From Trichococcus collinsii (GTDB taxonomy: Bacteria > Bacillota > Bacilli > Lactobacillales > Aerococcaceae), in NCBI RefSeq assembly GCF_900107505.1, contig NZ_FNQH01000006.1, positions 1 to 64,000 of the forward strand: a stretch of DNA of 64,000 bases, in the 5' to 3' direction. This document shows, piece by piece, positions 26,701 through 34,230 of this stretch (positions are counted from its first letter, which is position 1; every line of letters begins with the position of its first letter). Below the pieces are notes generated by a model, which saw only the letters and a program-made list of their open reading frames with translations, was not told the DNA's origin and ran no database searches. The translations under genes were made by a program, and so were the position numbers.

Positions 26701-29484
26701 GATCAAATAGGCCTGATACGGTAAAAAAATGAGTTTTAGGGCTGCCTGGTAAAAGGTTGCTTTGATTCCTACAATTGTCGGCAAGTACTTTTTTGTCCTT
26801 ATTCGCTGGCTTTGTCGGTTCGACCTCAAATATCTTGTTGAACTTCCCACTACATTGGAAATAAGGTACACCGCCAAGGTCAGCACATACAAACCTATCC
26901 AATACATTTTGCTGCCTGGCAGTACGGTCAGTGCTAGGGTAAGCAAAGCAATCAAGCTTGGCGCTACCAAACTTCTTCTCAGATTGTCCATCATTTTCCA
27001 TCTTGATAATGCTGAAAGCTGGTTTTTACCGAAGATAAACGGAAGCAACTGCCAGTCGCCTCTGACCCAACGGTACTCCCTCTTAACAAAGGAATTGTAT
27101 GTTGCGGGAAATGAATCCACTAACCTCACATCTGAAACAAGTGCCGCCCTCAAATAAGATCCTTCCAGAAGGTCGTGGCTCAAGATGGCATTTTCAGGGA
27201 AAGTGTCTTTCAAAAGGGTTTGGAACACCTCCAAATCATATATTCCTTTTCCTGTAAATATCCCTTCACCAAAAATATCCTGGTAGATGTCGAATTCAGC
27301 TTCAGCATAAGGATCTGCATATTTTTGCCCAGTAAATATTCTCGAGAAGAAAGTGGCGTTGGTGCTTTCCATTTCAACATCAATTTTAGGCTGCAGAATG
27401 CCGTATCCTTCCGTTACAATCCCTTTCTCTTTATCAATTACAGGTCTATTCAAAGGATGTGCCATTATGCCGATCATTTTTTTGGCAGCATCCATGGGCA
27501 GTATGGTATCACTATCCAGCGTTATCACATATTTAATGTTTTTAGAGGTTGGGAAAGCTGGCGAAGCATAAACAATCGACGTTTCTTTCGAACCAAGGAT
27601 CATATCGTTAAACTCAAGCAATGCGCCCCTTTTTCTTTCCCAACCAATCCATTTATTATTCTCTTTACTGAAGTATCTGTTTCTATGGAAAAAATAAAAC
27701 CTTTCAGTTATAGGATCGCTATATTTTAGATTTAGCTCCTTTATGCCATTTATTGCCTTTTCAATTATTTTCAAATCATCTGCTTCAACTGGAGAGTCCC
27801 CATCTCTAAAACACCCTAATAACGCAAAATATAAATGGTTTTCCTTATTTAACAGATAATGTCTTTCCAGATTTCCCAGGAGTTCTTCAACCCTTTTCTC
27901 ATCAGGAAGAATTGCCGGCACAACAATAATCGTCCCCATATCTTCAGGTATTCCATTCTTCAATTCCAGTTTTGGGAAAAATGCAGGCCCTAACCGGCTG
28001 CCGAAAAAATGATTTGCTGCACCTAACGCTATTTCTGAAGAAGGTATCAAAACTGCCAAGCCAGCAATGACTGCAATCAGAATTGTGTTTTGTGATGCAT
28101 TTGAAACTGTATACCGAACCGTTGCCCAAATAATTGTCACCAATATTAAACTCGTTGTGGCGAAGTACAGCAGCCCTAGATTTTTCTTGAATATTTTCCC
28201 TATTTTTGGAATTATTTTGCTGCTTCCACCCAGCTTTTCGCCTAAAATTTCTGTCCCCTTGCCGATCAGATAGTAGCCCACATGATTGGTTCTCTGAAAT
28301 TCGCTACTTTCAGCATCTGAATCTTTCAATTCTGGATAAGCCTTTTTAGTCAGTTCAATCGCTTCTTTCGCTAGATATGTTTCTGAAACACCATAAATGG
28401 CTGAAAGTTCCTCCACTTTTCTTTTATAATAATTTCTTGTGGCTATATCCATCAATGGATATATTTCTGCAGGATCCTCTTTCAGTATTTTCCCGACAAA
28501 GCTGATTTCCTCAAAAATAGTTGCCCATTCCAAGGTTGAAAAATATTTAAGACTGGTTATATAATTCCCCATTGAGACTGTATTTGATGATTGAAACTCA
28601 TTTTCCTTGCGGATGGATTTCTCAATGGTTGTTCCCTGCTTTTCAAGGGTTTCTTCAATGACATTTAAACAATCGGTGTAATTTTTCCCCGATTTTCTGA
28701 GATAATATAACAAATGTGCTATAAATAAAAAATTGGTTTCATCAAATTCTTTTATGCTTATTCTGACTGAATCACATATTCCAACCATGTTCTCGCCATT
28801 GTTCCATCTTTCAAATATCTCTTCGGCTCTGTGTCGCTGGTTCTGCGTTTCTTGGATTTCCTCACAGATATGCCGTATATTCTCAATCAGCGCAATTTTC
28901 ATCACGACAGGCATTGCCCATATCTCTCTGTCAAAAAGAATGTTCTCTTGCTGATATACCTTCATATATTTCAATAAATTTTCTTCATTTATTTTACCGT
29001 CCGTATGGGTCACCAGTTCCATAATCAGCGCAAATATTCTTGGATAATTTTTGAAATCTCCACCCCTTAAATCCGGCAGTTTTGAAAATGATTTTTTTGA
29101 TAAACTTCTCCGTAATTCTTCCACCAGTTCTTCAATAAAATAAAAATTGTCAAGCAGCCATTCCGAGACTGGAGAAAACTGCTCATTTAGCTGTACATCT
29201 GAACTCAAATCGTTATAAACGGAAAGAATAAAATTATAGTTTTCAGCTAATCTTGGCACAGGCCAATTGGGAATATTGTTCGTCATGAAATTCGAATGCT
29301 CATCAGCCAAATCCTTTACATGCCTCTCAATTTCTTGCTCATTGAGAGGTACTTTCTTCATCCGAAAGCTGTAAATATTCCTTAGTTTTTTCAGTTCAAG
29401 TTGGAACACAATAATTGTAATCATCGCAATTATAAAGACAGCAACAATTGTAACTGTAGCGTAAGCATTTAGATGTATTTCCAT
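20728..29484 (-). CDS. cgs: Cyclic beta-1,2-glucan synthase (Cgs/NdvB-like), 2918 residues
   Basis: Giant membrane enzyme that polymerises beta-1,2-glucose from UDP-glucose, adjusts chain length and cyclises it. Domains in order: an N-terminal segment; a membrane pair near 430-490; a GT84 glycosyltransferase (~520-830) with YVITLDSDTILP near 651 and REYRWVRGDWQLLPF near 800; membrane segments ~840-900 and ~970-1020; a glycoamylase-like transglycosylation/cyclisation domain around 1450 (NIPWGISESGFNDTD); and a C-terminal GH94 phosphorylase module with MGSGDWNDGMN near 2593 and HPHSGRGGWTWYTGSGGW near 2808. Length is close to proteobacterial Cgs (~2830-2870). GGGAGGTG precedes the ATG at 29484. 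GC is lower than flanking housekeeping genes. No dedicated glucan exporter is seen. Confidence 0.93.
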   Translation of the reverse strand: MEIHLNAYATVTIVAVFIIAMITIIVFQLELKKLRNIYSFRMKKVPLNEQEIERHVKDLADEHSNFMTNNIPNWPVPRLAENYNFILSVYNDLSSDVQLNEQFSPVSEWLLDNFYFIEELVEELRRSLSKKSFSKLPDLRGGDFKNYPRIFALIMELVTHTDGKINEENLLKYMKVYQQENILFDREIWAMPVVMKIALIENIRHICEEIQETQNQRHRAEEIFERWNNGENMVGICDSVRISIKEFDETNFLFIAHLLYYLRKSGKNYTDCLNVIEETLEKQGTTIEKSIRKENEFQSSNTVSMGNYITSLKYFSTLEWATIFEEISFVGKILKEDPAEIYPLMDIATRNYYKRKVEELSAIYGVSETYLAKEAIELTKKAYPELKDSDAESSEFQRTNHVGYYLIGKGTEILGEKLGGSSKIIPKIGKIFKKNLGLLYFATTSLILVTIIWATVRYTVSNASQNTILIAVIAGLAVLIPSSEIALGAANHFFGSRLGPAFFPKLELKNGIPEDMGTIIVVPAILPDEKRVEELLGNLERHYLLNKENHLYFALLGCFRDGDSPVEADDLKIIEKAINGIKELNLKYSDPITERFYFFHRNRYFSKENNKWIGWERKRGALLEFNDMILGSKETSIVYASPAFPTSKNIKYVITLDSDTILPMDAAKKMIGIMAHPLNRPVIDKEKGIVTEGYGILQPKIDVEMESTNATFFSRIFTGQKYADPYAEAEFDIYQDIFGEGIFTGKGIYDLEVFQTLLKDTFPENAILSHDLLEGSYLRAALVSDVRLVDSFPATYNSFVKREYRWVRGDWQLLPFIFGKNQLSALSRWKMMDNLRRSLVAPSLIALLTLALTVLPGSKMYWIGLYVLTLAVYLISNVVGSSTRYLRSNRQSQRIRTKKYLPTIVGIKATFYQAALKLIFLPYQAYLIIRAVLVTLWRVLITKKDLLEWVTSAAEERKNNNSLKSYIWEMQSSIWIGLAVFLLALSFQSEAIIFSFLFFVLSLSAPYIAYAISQNKSEKPCTLTKDQLFEISRIARKTWRYFEEFANAENNYLAPDNYQEDSPNGIAHRTSPTNISLGLMAILTARDFGYIGTKEMIEKVSNTITSIEKMEKWNGHLYNWYDTQSLRPLLPKYISTADSGNLVGYLITLSEGLKGYLKMPLTDLQLLQGIRDTLYNGGEDGMAIYQSLGFEQIQSIDIFSWNRIVRDFSTGEKFDGMTNESWKFKIKEMLVMINDERLQFMPTIDLIEKLPDSLSVGCFSHYQNDFEEITALLKNNPSLEDLPDVYANSEAIIGKIMLDMEQFEKECPEDLGFLSELRQSFSASLDAVSSFLSDYEELIGRVVVLSENTKFLPLYDEKKQLFSIGFDLDVGELTDSYYDLLASEARQASYISIARDEIPSEHWLKLSRSLTVDDGYKGLASWSGTMFEYLMPVLIMKSYKNTMLDETYNFVIRSQKKYGKQNNIPWGISESGFNDTDVNLSYQYKAFGVPWLGLKRGLMEDTVVSPYSTLLALQIDPESAAQNIAYLKEEGLEGAYGFYEAADYTPDRLLIDDERSIIREFMAHHQGMGFMAINNFLHDFIMQKRFFENPAMYASRFLLQEPIPSAVYNFNLKTKPKKIKIDKSKVYKDSRLTRTFRTADPVLPKVHLLSNGNYSVMITDRGTGYSSCNDIAITRWREDNAADKYGMFFYIKNVATNKVWSPAYAPLYKIPEKYEVVFTNDKAVFKRRDGDIHTQTEVIVVPKENVEIRKMTLGNAGDSTCDIEVTSYFEVVMTTQNEDIAHPAFHKLFKETEILKDLNGIIATNRPRSSTDKKLWTANFAVIEGETIGDMQFETDRMQFIGRNRDLASPAAMDDDILLSGTEGTVLDPVMSLRLKGRILPGKSLQISYVTAFSATREELLLLIEKYSQNEFIDRGFTLAHTSGHLEAAYLDIEPSQLEIYQNMTSSILFNSPSRRKFQGLIEKNTLGQSSLWRFGISGDDPVVLLVINSTDGIRLLDQLLEAHEYWMYKKLKVDLIILCEEVNSYDLPLHASIIETLNSSHIHQLVGKSGGVYIIDKSKTSPEEIYLLYAVARMIIRGDGGNLSEQTEETRGRDSEKQREIAYSKSSSEYISHASEKPDLLYPNGLGGFTEDGREYVIRIEKDQTTPAPWINVISNPKFGFTVSESGAGYTWYGNSRENKLSTWSNDPVSDDPGEILYLRDDDTGESWTVTPSPIRGKEAYEIRHGFGYTEFRHASHGIEQKLVQFVPEDESIKISILTLSNSSNEQRNLSLIYYVRQVMGVTDQVTAMHIKTSSNAAGVLLMENPYHDEYKEKIGFMDISLENRSVTGNRVEFMGSGSLANPECLRKEKLTGTVGIGYDPCAAMQVNVSLNQMEEKDIVLTFGAAETIDEVDQLADKYRNVQESYRALTVVKESWKEKLEGIQVTTPDMSMDLMLNGWLQYQTLSCRLWARSAFYQSSGAYGFRDQLQDSLAVVHMSPEIARKQILLHAAHQFVEGDVQHWWHEPSGKGVRTRFSDDLLWLPYVTMEYVDITGDKGILKSELPYLESDLLENGEQEKYGNPSISNRSATLFGHCIAAIEKSLKFGNHGLPLMGSGDWNDGMNMVGNKGAGESVWLGWFLVSVLKKIIPVCIEMGESEISEKYFNIMNQITESIERSAWDGNWYIRAYFDNGMPLGSAENSECKIDSIAQTWAILSEAGNPERVRQAMKSVEDYLITREDGVIKLLTPPFDTSEMEPGYIKGYSPGVRENGGQYTHAAAWVIIAFAKLGDGDKAHELYELINPINNARNQRECSTYKVEPYVMAADVYAVHPHSGRGGWTWYTGSGGWMYKAGLESILGFQKLGNKLVIDPCIPQKWPEYTIRYKYFESIYNIKVKNPEGINKGVKTISEGSETREGNILELVNDGKVHDIEVLMGK

Positions 29485-29506
29485 TGATTGGCACCTCCCT
29501 TAAAAA

Positions 29507-29564
29507 ATATAAAATAAAAAAGCGCAATGACCAGAAAAACAAACCTATTGTCTTTTCCGGTCAT
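29507..29564 (-). terminator. Terminator/attenuator between the lmo0937-type gene and cgs
   Basis: ATGACCAGAAAA (29527-29538) pairs with TTTTCCGGTCAT (29553-29564) with one mismatch; on minus it is followed by TGCGCTTTTTTATTTT. It lies between the small upstream gene and cgs, so cgs transcription may depend on readthrough or on a separate promoter not evident in the short gap. Confidence 0.75.
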
Positions 29565-29600
29565 CACTCTTTCTGAATTTTGCATTGAAACTGTGAAATA

Positions 29601-29747
29601 TTACAATTTTTTGCCGCTAACCAACTGCATTACTACCAGAATGACCGCAATCACCAACAGAATGTGTATCAGCGAACCAGCCGCCGGTAGCAAGGTGAAA
29701 CCAAGCAACCATAAAACCAATATTACAACCGCGATTGTCCATAACAT
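29601..29747 (-). CDS. lmo0937-family small membrane protein, 48 residues
   Basis: ATG at 29745-29747 preceded by GGGAG. The 48-residue product is two short hydrophobic helices: MLWTIAVVILVLWLLGFTL, then the Gly/Ala turn PAAGSLIHILL and VIAVILVVMQLVSGKKL. This is the typical pattern of the lmo0937 family (M-L-W-T-I, W-L-L-G, G-x-L-I-H-I-L-L-V-I-A). The function is unknown; members are often general-stress or envelope-stress genes. It is the first gene upstream of cgs on the same strand, with a terminator-like hairpin between them and a strong cre-like site at 29869-29882 upstream. Confidence 0.85.
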   Translation of the reverse strand: MLWTIAVVILVLWLLGFTLLPAAGSLIHILLVIAVILVVMQLVSGKKL

Positions 29748-30198
29748 CTGTCTCACTCCCTCTCGTTAATTTGCTTTGAATATGTCAATTCTCTGCCACG
29801 CCTTTCATATGCTTAAGTTATGGTGAGCTGAGAAGTTGTTCCTTATAGGTATTCCTCGCCATACATAAAGTAAGCGTTTTCATTTATTCCAAAAGGAAAT
29901 TTCGTCACCCTTTTTTACTACGTCCTTTTTATAGCCTATGGTCATTTTACCACTACTTATTAATTTTGCATAAAAATAGAGTTTTGCCAGAATATGTCAA
30001 TAATTTCTCGGCAACGCCCTTAAAGCAACACCAAAACTATGTTGGTTCCGATATTCATTTTTTGTATGGATTTCTATCCCTATGAAATACCCTGCTCCAT
30101 TTTTCCCGCAACTTTACGTCTTTTTTTCGGAGAATCGTCATACTTAGAGGCATACAATGAATGCATGCGAAAGAAAATACAAAAGAAATGGTGATTCC
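29748..30198. other. Intergenic region upstream of lmo0937/cgs and apbE
   Basis: No gene is seen. It holds a cre-like site (29869-29882) and a 12-bp direct repeat GAATATGTCAAT at 29778-29789 and 29990-30001, whose complement reads as TTGACATATTC and so supplies two perfect minus-strand -35 hexamers without good -10 partners. The sequence 29895-30000 is AT-rich. The promoters of the two divergent genes must lie here, but I cannot place them with confidence. Confidence 0.5.
29869..29882 (-). promoter_or_regulatory. cre-like site (CcpA) upstream of the lmo0937/cgs unit
   Basis: On minus the 14-mer TGAAAACGCTTACT matches the consensus TGWAARCGYTWNCA at 13 of 14 positions. It lies about 120 bp upstream of the small gene's start. 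CcpA control of glucan synthesis is inferred from this site alone. Confidence 0.6.
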
Positions 30199-31116
30199 AT
30201 GCAGATTTCGTTCCAAGCTTTCGGTACCTACAACCAGATTATGATAGAGGAGAATTGCCTGCCGCTGTTGGAGGATTGCCGGGCCTTGTGCGAAGCAATC
30301 GAAGCTAAATTTTCTGCCTTCCGGCCCTCAAGCGCGATTTCCGAAATTTCAGCGCAAGCAGGAATCCGGCCTGTCGCGATCGATGAAGAGACTTTTTTCA
30401 TGTTAAAAAGGGCACAAGATTTTTCAAATCTTTCCCGAGGAGCGTTTGACATCACCATCCGCCCCGCCACCGCGCTTTGGGGAATCGGCAAAAAGGGAGA
30501 TTTCGTGCCTGACGACGGGAACCTCCATCAGCTCCAGGAGCTCGTCAACTACAAAGGCCTCATCCTGGACCAAAAAAACGGCACGGCGATGCTGCAGAAA
30601 GCCGGCCAACAGATCGACCTGGGCGGCATCGCGAAAGGATATGCCGCAGATCGAGCCAGGGACTACCTCATTCAGAACAGATGCAGCTCAGCCCTGATCA
30701 ATTTCGGCGGCAACATCGCAACGATCGGGAAAAAACAAAACGGTGACCGTTGGCAGATTGGCGTCCAGAATCCATTGGCGAAGCGCGGCTTGTTCATCGG
30801 AACAGTCGGACTGGCCAACCAAACGATGGTCACGTCAGGAGTGAACGAACGCTTCTTCATCCGCGATGGGAAAAGGTACCATCATATTTTGGACCCGCGT
30901 ACTTGTCGTCCGGCTGATTCTTCCTTGTTGAGCGTGACGGTCATAGGCAACCGCTCCACCGATATGGATGCCCTGTCGACAGCCCTGTTCGTGCTCGGCC
31001 CCGATGAAGGCGCCAAATTGGCTAACCAAACGGGTTGCCACGCCCTGTTCATCTTGTCGAACCGGGAAATTTTTGCCACGGAAGGTTTCACTCAAATGCT
31101 GAAAAGAGAGGTATGA
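30199..31116 (+). CDS. apbE: FAD:protein FMN transferase (ApbE)
   Basis: 305-residue flavin transferase that attaches FMN from FAD to a Thr/Ser in target proteins outside the membrane. ApbE features: FGTYNQIMI at the N terminus, EAKFSAFRPSSAISEIS, GAFDITIRPATALWGIG, the FAD-site IDLGGIAKGYAADRARDYL, LINFGGNIATIG, and HHILDPRTCRPADSSLLSVTV followed by DMDALSTALFVLG. There is no Cys lipobox or clear signal peptide at the chosen ATG (30199), and the ribosome binding site is weak (GGTGATTCC). The next gene, 4 bp downstream, encodes a protein with two FMN-attachment motifs and is the obvious substrate. Confidence 0.93.
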   Translation: MQISFQAFGTYNQIMIEENCLPLLEDCRALCEAIEAKFSAFRPSSAISEISAQAGIRPVAIDEETFFMLKRAQDFSNLSRGAFDITIRPATALWGIGKKGDFVPDDGNLHQLQELVNYKGLILDQKNGTAMLQKAGQQIDLGGIAKGYAADRARDYLIQNRCSSALINFGGNIATIGKKQNGDRWQIGVQNPLAKRGLFIGTVGLANQTMVTSGVNERFFIRDGKRYHHILDPRTCRPADSSLLSVTVIGNRSTDMDALSTALFVLGPDEGAKLANQTGCHALFILSNREIFATEGFTQMLKREV

Positions 31117-31120
31117 TACC

Positions 31121-32761
31121 ATGGATCCGAAAAGAAAAAACAAACTGAAACGAAAAATGCGCCAGTTCAAAAAAATCAATTTTGTCAGGAGGATTGTTCA
31201 GTTCGTCTGCTTCCTATTATTACCCGGATTCTTCATCCAGATCTATTCGAGCACAAAAGCCTTGGTTATGGCGCTTCTCGCCGGCAGCTTTTCTCTGCAG
31301 GCGAACAGCTTCGACCTCGTTGTCGTCCTGTCCGTCTATCCCCTCACGCTCCTGTTCGGCCGCTTCTTTTGCGGATGGATCTGCGCGATGGGCAGTCTCG
31401 AAGACTTGCTGACATCCATCCGCAACGGCTTGAAAATCAAGGCGCATCAGATCGGGGAGTCAACTGACAGCAAACTGAAGCTGTTCAAATACATTCTCCT
31501 GCTGTTCTCCATCCTATTCGTTTGGGTTCTCCAGATCGTCGCCATTCCGCAAGGTCTCAATCCCTTGGATGCTTTCGGGATTTTGGTCTCCTTGGAAAAC
31601 CTGGATCTGCTGTTCACCACTTTCCTGATTGCGACAGTCCTTTTGATCGGCATCTTGGTTGCGTCCTTCTTTGTGCCGCGCTTCTTCTGCCGCTACTTGT
31701 GCCCGACCGGCGCCATCCTCAGCCTGATATCCCTGCCGCGCATGCTGACGATCAAGAAGCCGAGAGAGAATTGCCGCAACTGCAGCCTTTGCACGCAAAA
31801 CTGCCCGATGTCCATTCCGCTTTACATAACGGATAAATCCCGCTCCGGCGAATGCATCGAGTGCGGCCAATGCGTAACCGGCTGCCCGATGAAAAACTGC
31901 AATATGCAATTTCTGGGAATGGAATTGAACAGCAAGACTCTGGGAGCCGTAGCCGCGACAAGCATCGTCGGCTTGAATTATCTCGGAACGATTACCGTGA
32001 GCGCGATGGACTTCGAATCCGCTCAAGCGACAACGACGATTGCCGAAGCTACCACACAGCCCTCCACAGTAGCAAGCACCGGCCAGTATCAGGACGGCAC
32101 TTACGAAGGCAGCGCGCGCGGGTTCAAAGGGCTGGTCACGGTTTCGGTCACTGTTGAAAATGGCCTTATAACCGATATCGAGGACGTCTCCAACACTGAT
32201 ACCCATTCCTTCTTCGAGAGATGTTGGAGCGTGGTCACGGACGACATCATCGAAGCGCAAAATACCGATGTCGATGCCGTTACCGGCGCTACTTACAGCA
32301 GCGTGGGGATCATGGATGCGGTCGCCGATGCACTTTCCGGACAAACGGCCACAGCCTCCACAACAAGCGAATCGATTGAAGCTGATACCAGCCAGCAGGA
32401 ATCGGCTGCAGCCAGTTCAGAGGAGAGCGCATCAAGCAGCGTTGCCGCAGGACAGTATGCGGATGGCGTATATACAGGCAGTGGCACCGGCTTCCGCGGC
32501 GAAACGGTTGTTGAGGTGACCGTGCAGAACGGACTGATAACCGACATCACCGAAACCTCAAAACAAGACGATGACCAATTTTTCTACCGCGCTTGGACCA
32601 CCGTTATCGAGGAAATAATCACCGCCCAAGCAGTCGAAGTCGATGCCGTATCGGGCGCGACCTTCAGCAGCAACAGCATCATGGAAGCCGTCTCCGATGC
32701 ACTCGGGTTGGCTTTCGAAAATCCGAACAGCTCGCTGTCAAGCGGACACGGCGGACACTAA
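31121..32761 (+). CDS. NapH/NosR-like membrane ferredoxin with two FMN-binding domains
   Basis: 546 residues. The N-terminal ~200 contain membrane segments with CGWICAMGS and CRYLCPTGA motifs of the NapH/NosR/RnfD-like 4Fe-4S family. Two [4Fe-4S] ferredoxin motifs follow: CRNCSLCTQNCP and CIECGQCVTGCP. After another membrane segment come two FMN-binding domains, each starting GQYxDGxYxGSxxGF(K/R)G. They end VDAVTGATYSS and VDAVSGATFSS, where the underscored Thr of TGAT/SGAT-type motifs is the ApbE flavinylation site. An Ala/Ser/Thr-rich linker joins them; the C terminus is His-rich (GHGGH). This is a probable membrane redox relay exporting electrons to extracytoplasmic flavins. It forms an operon with apbE. 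Confidence 0.92.
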   Translation: MDPKRKNKLKRKMRQFKKINFVRRIVQFVCFLLLPGFFIQIYSSTKALVMALLAGSFSLQANSFDLVVVLSVYPLTLLFGRFFCGWICAMGSLEDLLTSIRNGLKIKAHQIGESTDSKLKLFKYILLLFSILFVWVLQIVAIPQGLNPLDAFGILVSLENLDLLFTTFLIATVLLIGILVASFFVPRFFCRYLCPTGAILSLISLPRMLTIKKPRENCRNCSLCTQNCPMSIPLYITDKSRSGECIECGQCVTGCPMKNCNMQFLGMELNSKTLGAVAATSIVGLNYLGTITVSAMDFESAQATTTIAEATTQPSTVASTGQYQDGTYEGSARGFKGLVTVSVTVENGLITDIEDVSNTDTHSFFERCWSVVTDDIIEAQNTDVDAVTGATYSSVGIMDAVADALSGQTATASTTSESIEADTSQQESAAASSEESASSSVAAGQYADGVYTGSGTGFRGETVVEVTVQNGLITDITETSKQDDDQFFYRAWTTVIEEIITAQAVEVDAVSGATFSSNSIMEAVSDALGLAFENPNSSLSSGHGGH

Positions 32762-32784
32762 GGACTTGCATTATCGCTTGAAAG

Positions 32785-32840
32785 TAAAAAAACAAGTGCC
32801 CCGAACGATGCTTATTGCGCATCGATTGGGGCACTTTTCC
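32785..32840. terminator. Terminator between the FMN-binding protein gene and osmC
   Basis: AAGTGCCCC (32794-32802) pairs with GGGGCACTT (32828-32836); an inner dyad CGATGC/GCATCG strengthens it. TTTT follows on plus and an A-run precedes it (32785-32792), so it can serve both convergent genes. Confidence 0.8.
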
Positions 32841-32851
32841 GTTTAATTTGT

Positions 32852-33292
32852 TCAAATGATGGTGGTATCAAAGCTGATGCTGGCCGGGTTGATCAAGGTG
32901 TCGCCGACCGGGCAATGTGATTCCACAAACTCCACGAAATGGCTGATTTCCGCTTCGGTATTATCGGCTTTGACGCGGTAGGTCGCATGAATGTCAGTGA
33001 AACCGATTTTGACATTCTCGTCGCCCAAAAATCCGTCCGTGTTCAGGTTCCCGCTCACCTCAACTTCAAGTTCATGAAGTTTGATGCCTAGCTTTTCCGC
33101 AAACATTCTTCCGGCGATGGCTTTACAACTGCCCAATCCGGCAAGCAATGCCTCCACTGGACTCAGGCCGATGTCTGTACCTCCGAATGCTTCCGGTTCA
33201 TCCAGCACGATGGACTTGCCCCTGGCTTTGTTGATCACCTGGTAATTTTCGTGCAAACTGGTCGATGTTACTTTGAATAGTTGATTTGGCAT
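32852..33292 (-). CDS. OsmC family protein
   Basis: 146 residues of the OsmC/Ohr superfamily. The two redox cysteines are visible in LLAGLGSCKAIAGRMFAEKLG and in VESHCPVGDTLINP. The spacing fits the OsmC/YhfA branch; it may reduce organic peroxides with thiol donors, but this branch is poorly characterised. The start ATG at 33290-33292 follows CAGGGGGAACAGA. It is a single gene, with a shared terminator downstream at 32785-32840. Confidence 0.9.
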   Translation of the reverse strand: MPNQLFKVTSTSLHENYQVINKARGKSIVLDEPEAFGGTDIGLSPVEALLAGLGSCKAIAGRMFAEKLGIKLHELEVEVSGNLNTDGFLGDENVKIGFTDIHATYRVKADNTEAEISHFVEFVESHCPVGDTLINPASISFDTTII

Positions 33293-33522
33293 TTCTGTTC
33301 CCCCTGTTTATTAAAATTTGTTAAGAAAAGAGTACCATCTTACTTACTTTTTGGATAACATACAAAACCGAACAGGCTTGATAGACAAAACAGAACATCA
33401 GCAGGCGGAAAGTGAATCATCTCAGCTCGCAAGGTTTTTGTTTCTTTTTGACCCTTAATCAGATATGATAACAACGGCAGGAACAAACGTTCTTACTTAT
33501 TTTATTTTTGAAAGGATTCAAC

Positions 33523-34143
33523 ATGACTGGAAAAACACATGTAGCGATAGGTACTGCTGCCAGCTTGCTGGTTACGCAACCCTCCACGCTGAAAGAACTA
33601 TTTATCTGTCTGGGCGTTGCGATTGTCGGGTCTGTCATCAGCGACATCGATGTCAGCACCTCGGAATCCCATCAGACACTGGACTGGATTCTTGGTTTGA
33701 TCCTGGCGGTATCAGTGCTGTTGGCATTTGCGGAGTCCAGATGGTCGCTCGGGATATTCTCCGCGATTTTAAGCAACAGCTCCTACTCCCGGATCTTTTT
33801 CGGAACCGTCATTTTCTTAGGTATCTGCATCTTCGGAAAGGAACAACCGCATCGGTCGTTCCTTCACTCCATACTCGGACTGGCCTTGCTGAGCATGGCG
33901 GTCTATATTCTGTCTCCGCTGTTGGTACCTTATTTTGCGGTTGCGATGGCTTCACATATCGCGATTGACATGCTGAACCACAAGCGCGTGAAGCTATTTT
34001 ATCCGCTTCCCGGCGGCATACGCTTTGGCTTGTGCAGCGCGGATGGCATCGTGAACGCTTGGCTGTTCAAAATCGGCAGTCTGGTGGTCATCATCGAAAT
34101 GGTACAACTGATCGGCAGAATGGGATTGGCCTTTTTTTCATAG
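33523..34143 (+). CDS. YdjM-like membrane-bound metal-dependent hydrolase (DUF457)
   Basis: 206 residues with the DUF457/YdjM pattern: N-terminal MTGKTHVAIGTAASLL (His in the THxxxG motif), GSVISDIDVSTS (Asp-x-Asp), then four to five membrane segments with HRSFLHSILGLALL and the C-terminal HIAIDMLNHKRVKLFYPLPG. Conserved His/Asp residues suggest a metal site; E. coli YdjM is a LexA-regulated membrane protein, but no LexA box is evident here. ATG at 33523 follows GAAAGGATTCAAC. The intergenic 33293-33522 shows no other gene. Confidence 0.87.
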   Translation: MTGKTHVAIGTAASLLVTQPSTLKELFICLGVAIVGSVISDIDVSTSESHQTLDWILGLILAVSVLLAFAESRWSLGIFSAILSNSSYSRIFFGTVIFLGICIFGKEQPHRSFLHSILGLALLSMAVYILSPLLVPYFAVAMASHIAIDMLNHKRVKLFYPLPGGIRFGLCSADGIVNAWLFKIGSLVVIIEMVQLIGRMGLAFFS

Positions 34144-34153
34144 AGGGTAAAAC

Positions 34154-34206
34154 AAAAAACACAAGTATTCCGGCTCACACATTGAGGCGGGATGCTTGTG
34201 TTTTTT
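34154..34206 (+). terminator. Terminator of the ydjM-like gene
   Basis: AAAAAACACAAG (34154-34165) pairs with CTTGTGTTTTTT (34195-34206), 11 bp after the stop codon, with an internal weaker stem (ATTCCG/CGGGAT). Confidence 0.85.
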
Positions 34207-34230
34207 GCTCATGATTGACTAAGTTACTCT

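Noticed and set aside
29527-29769. 80-residue plus-strand frame opposite the lmo0937-type gene
   Set aside because: The minus-strand 48-residue frame has the ribosome binding site and a recognisable family; the plus frame is its shadow.
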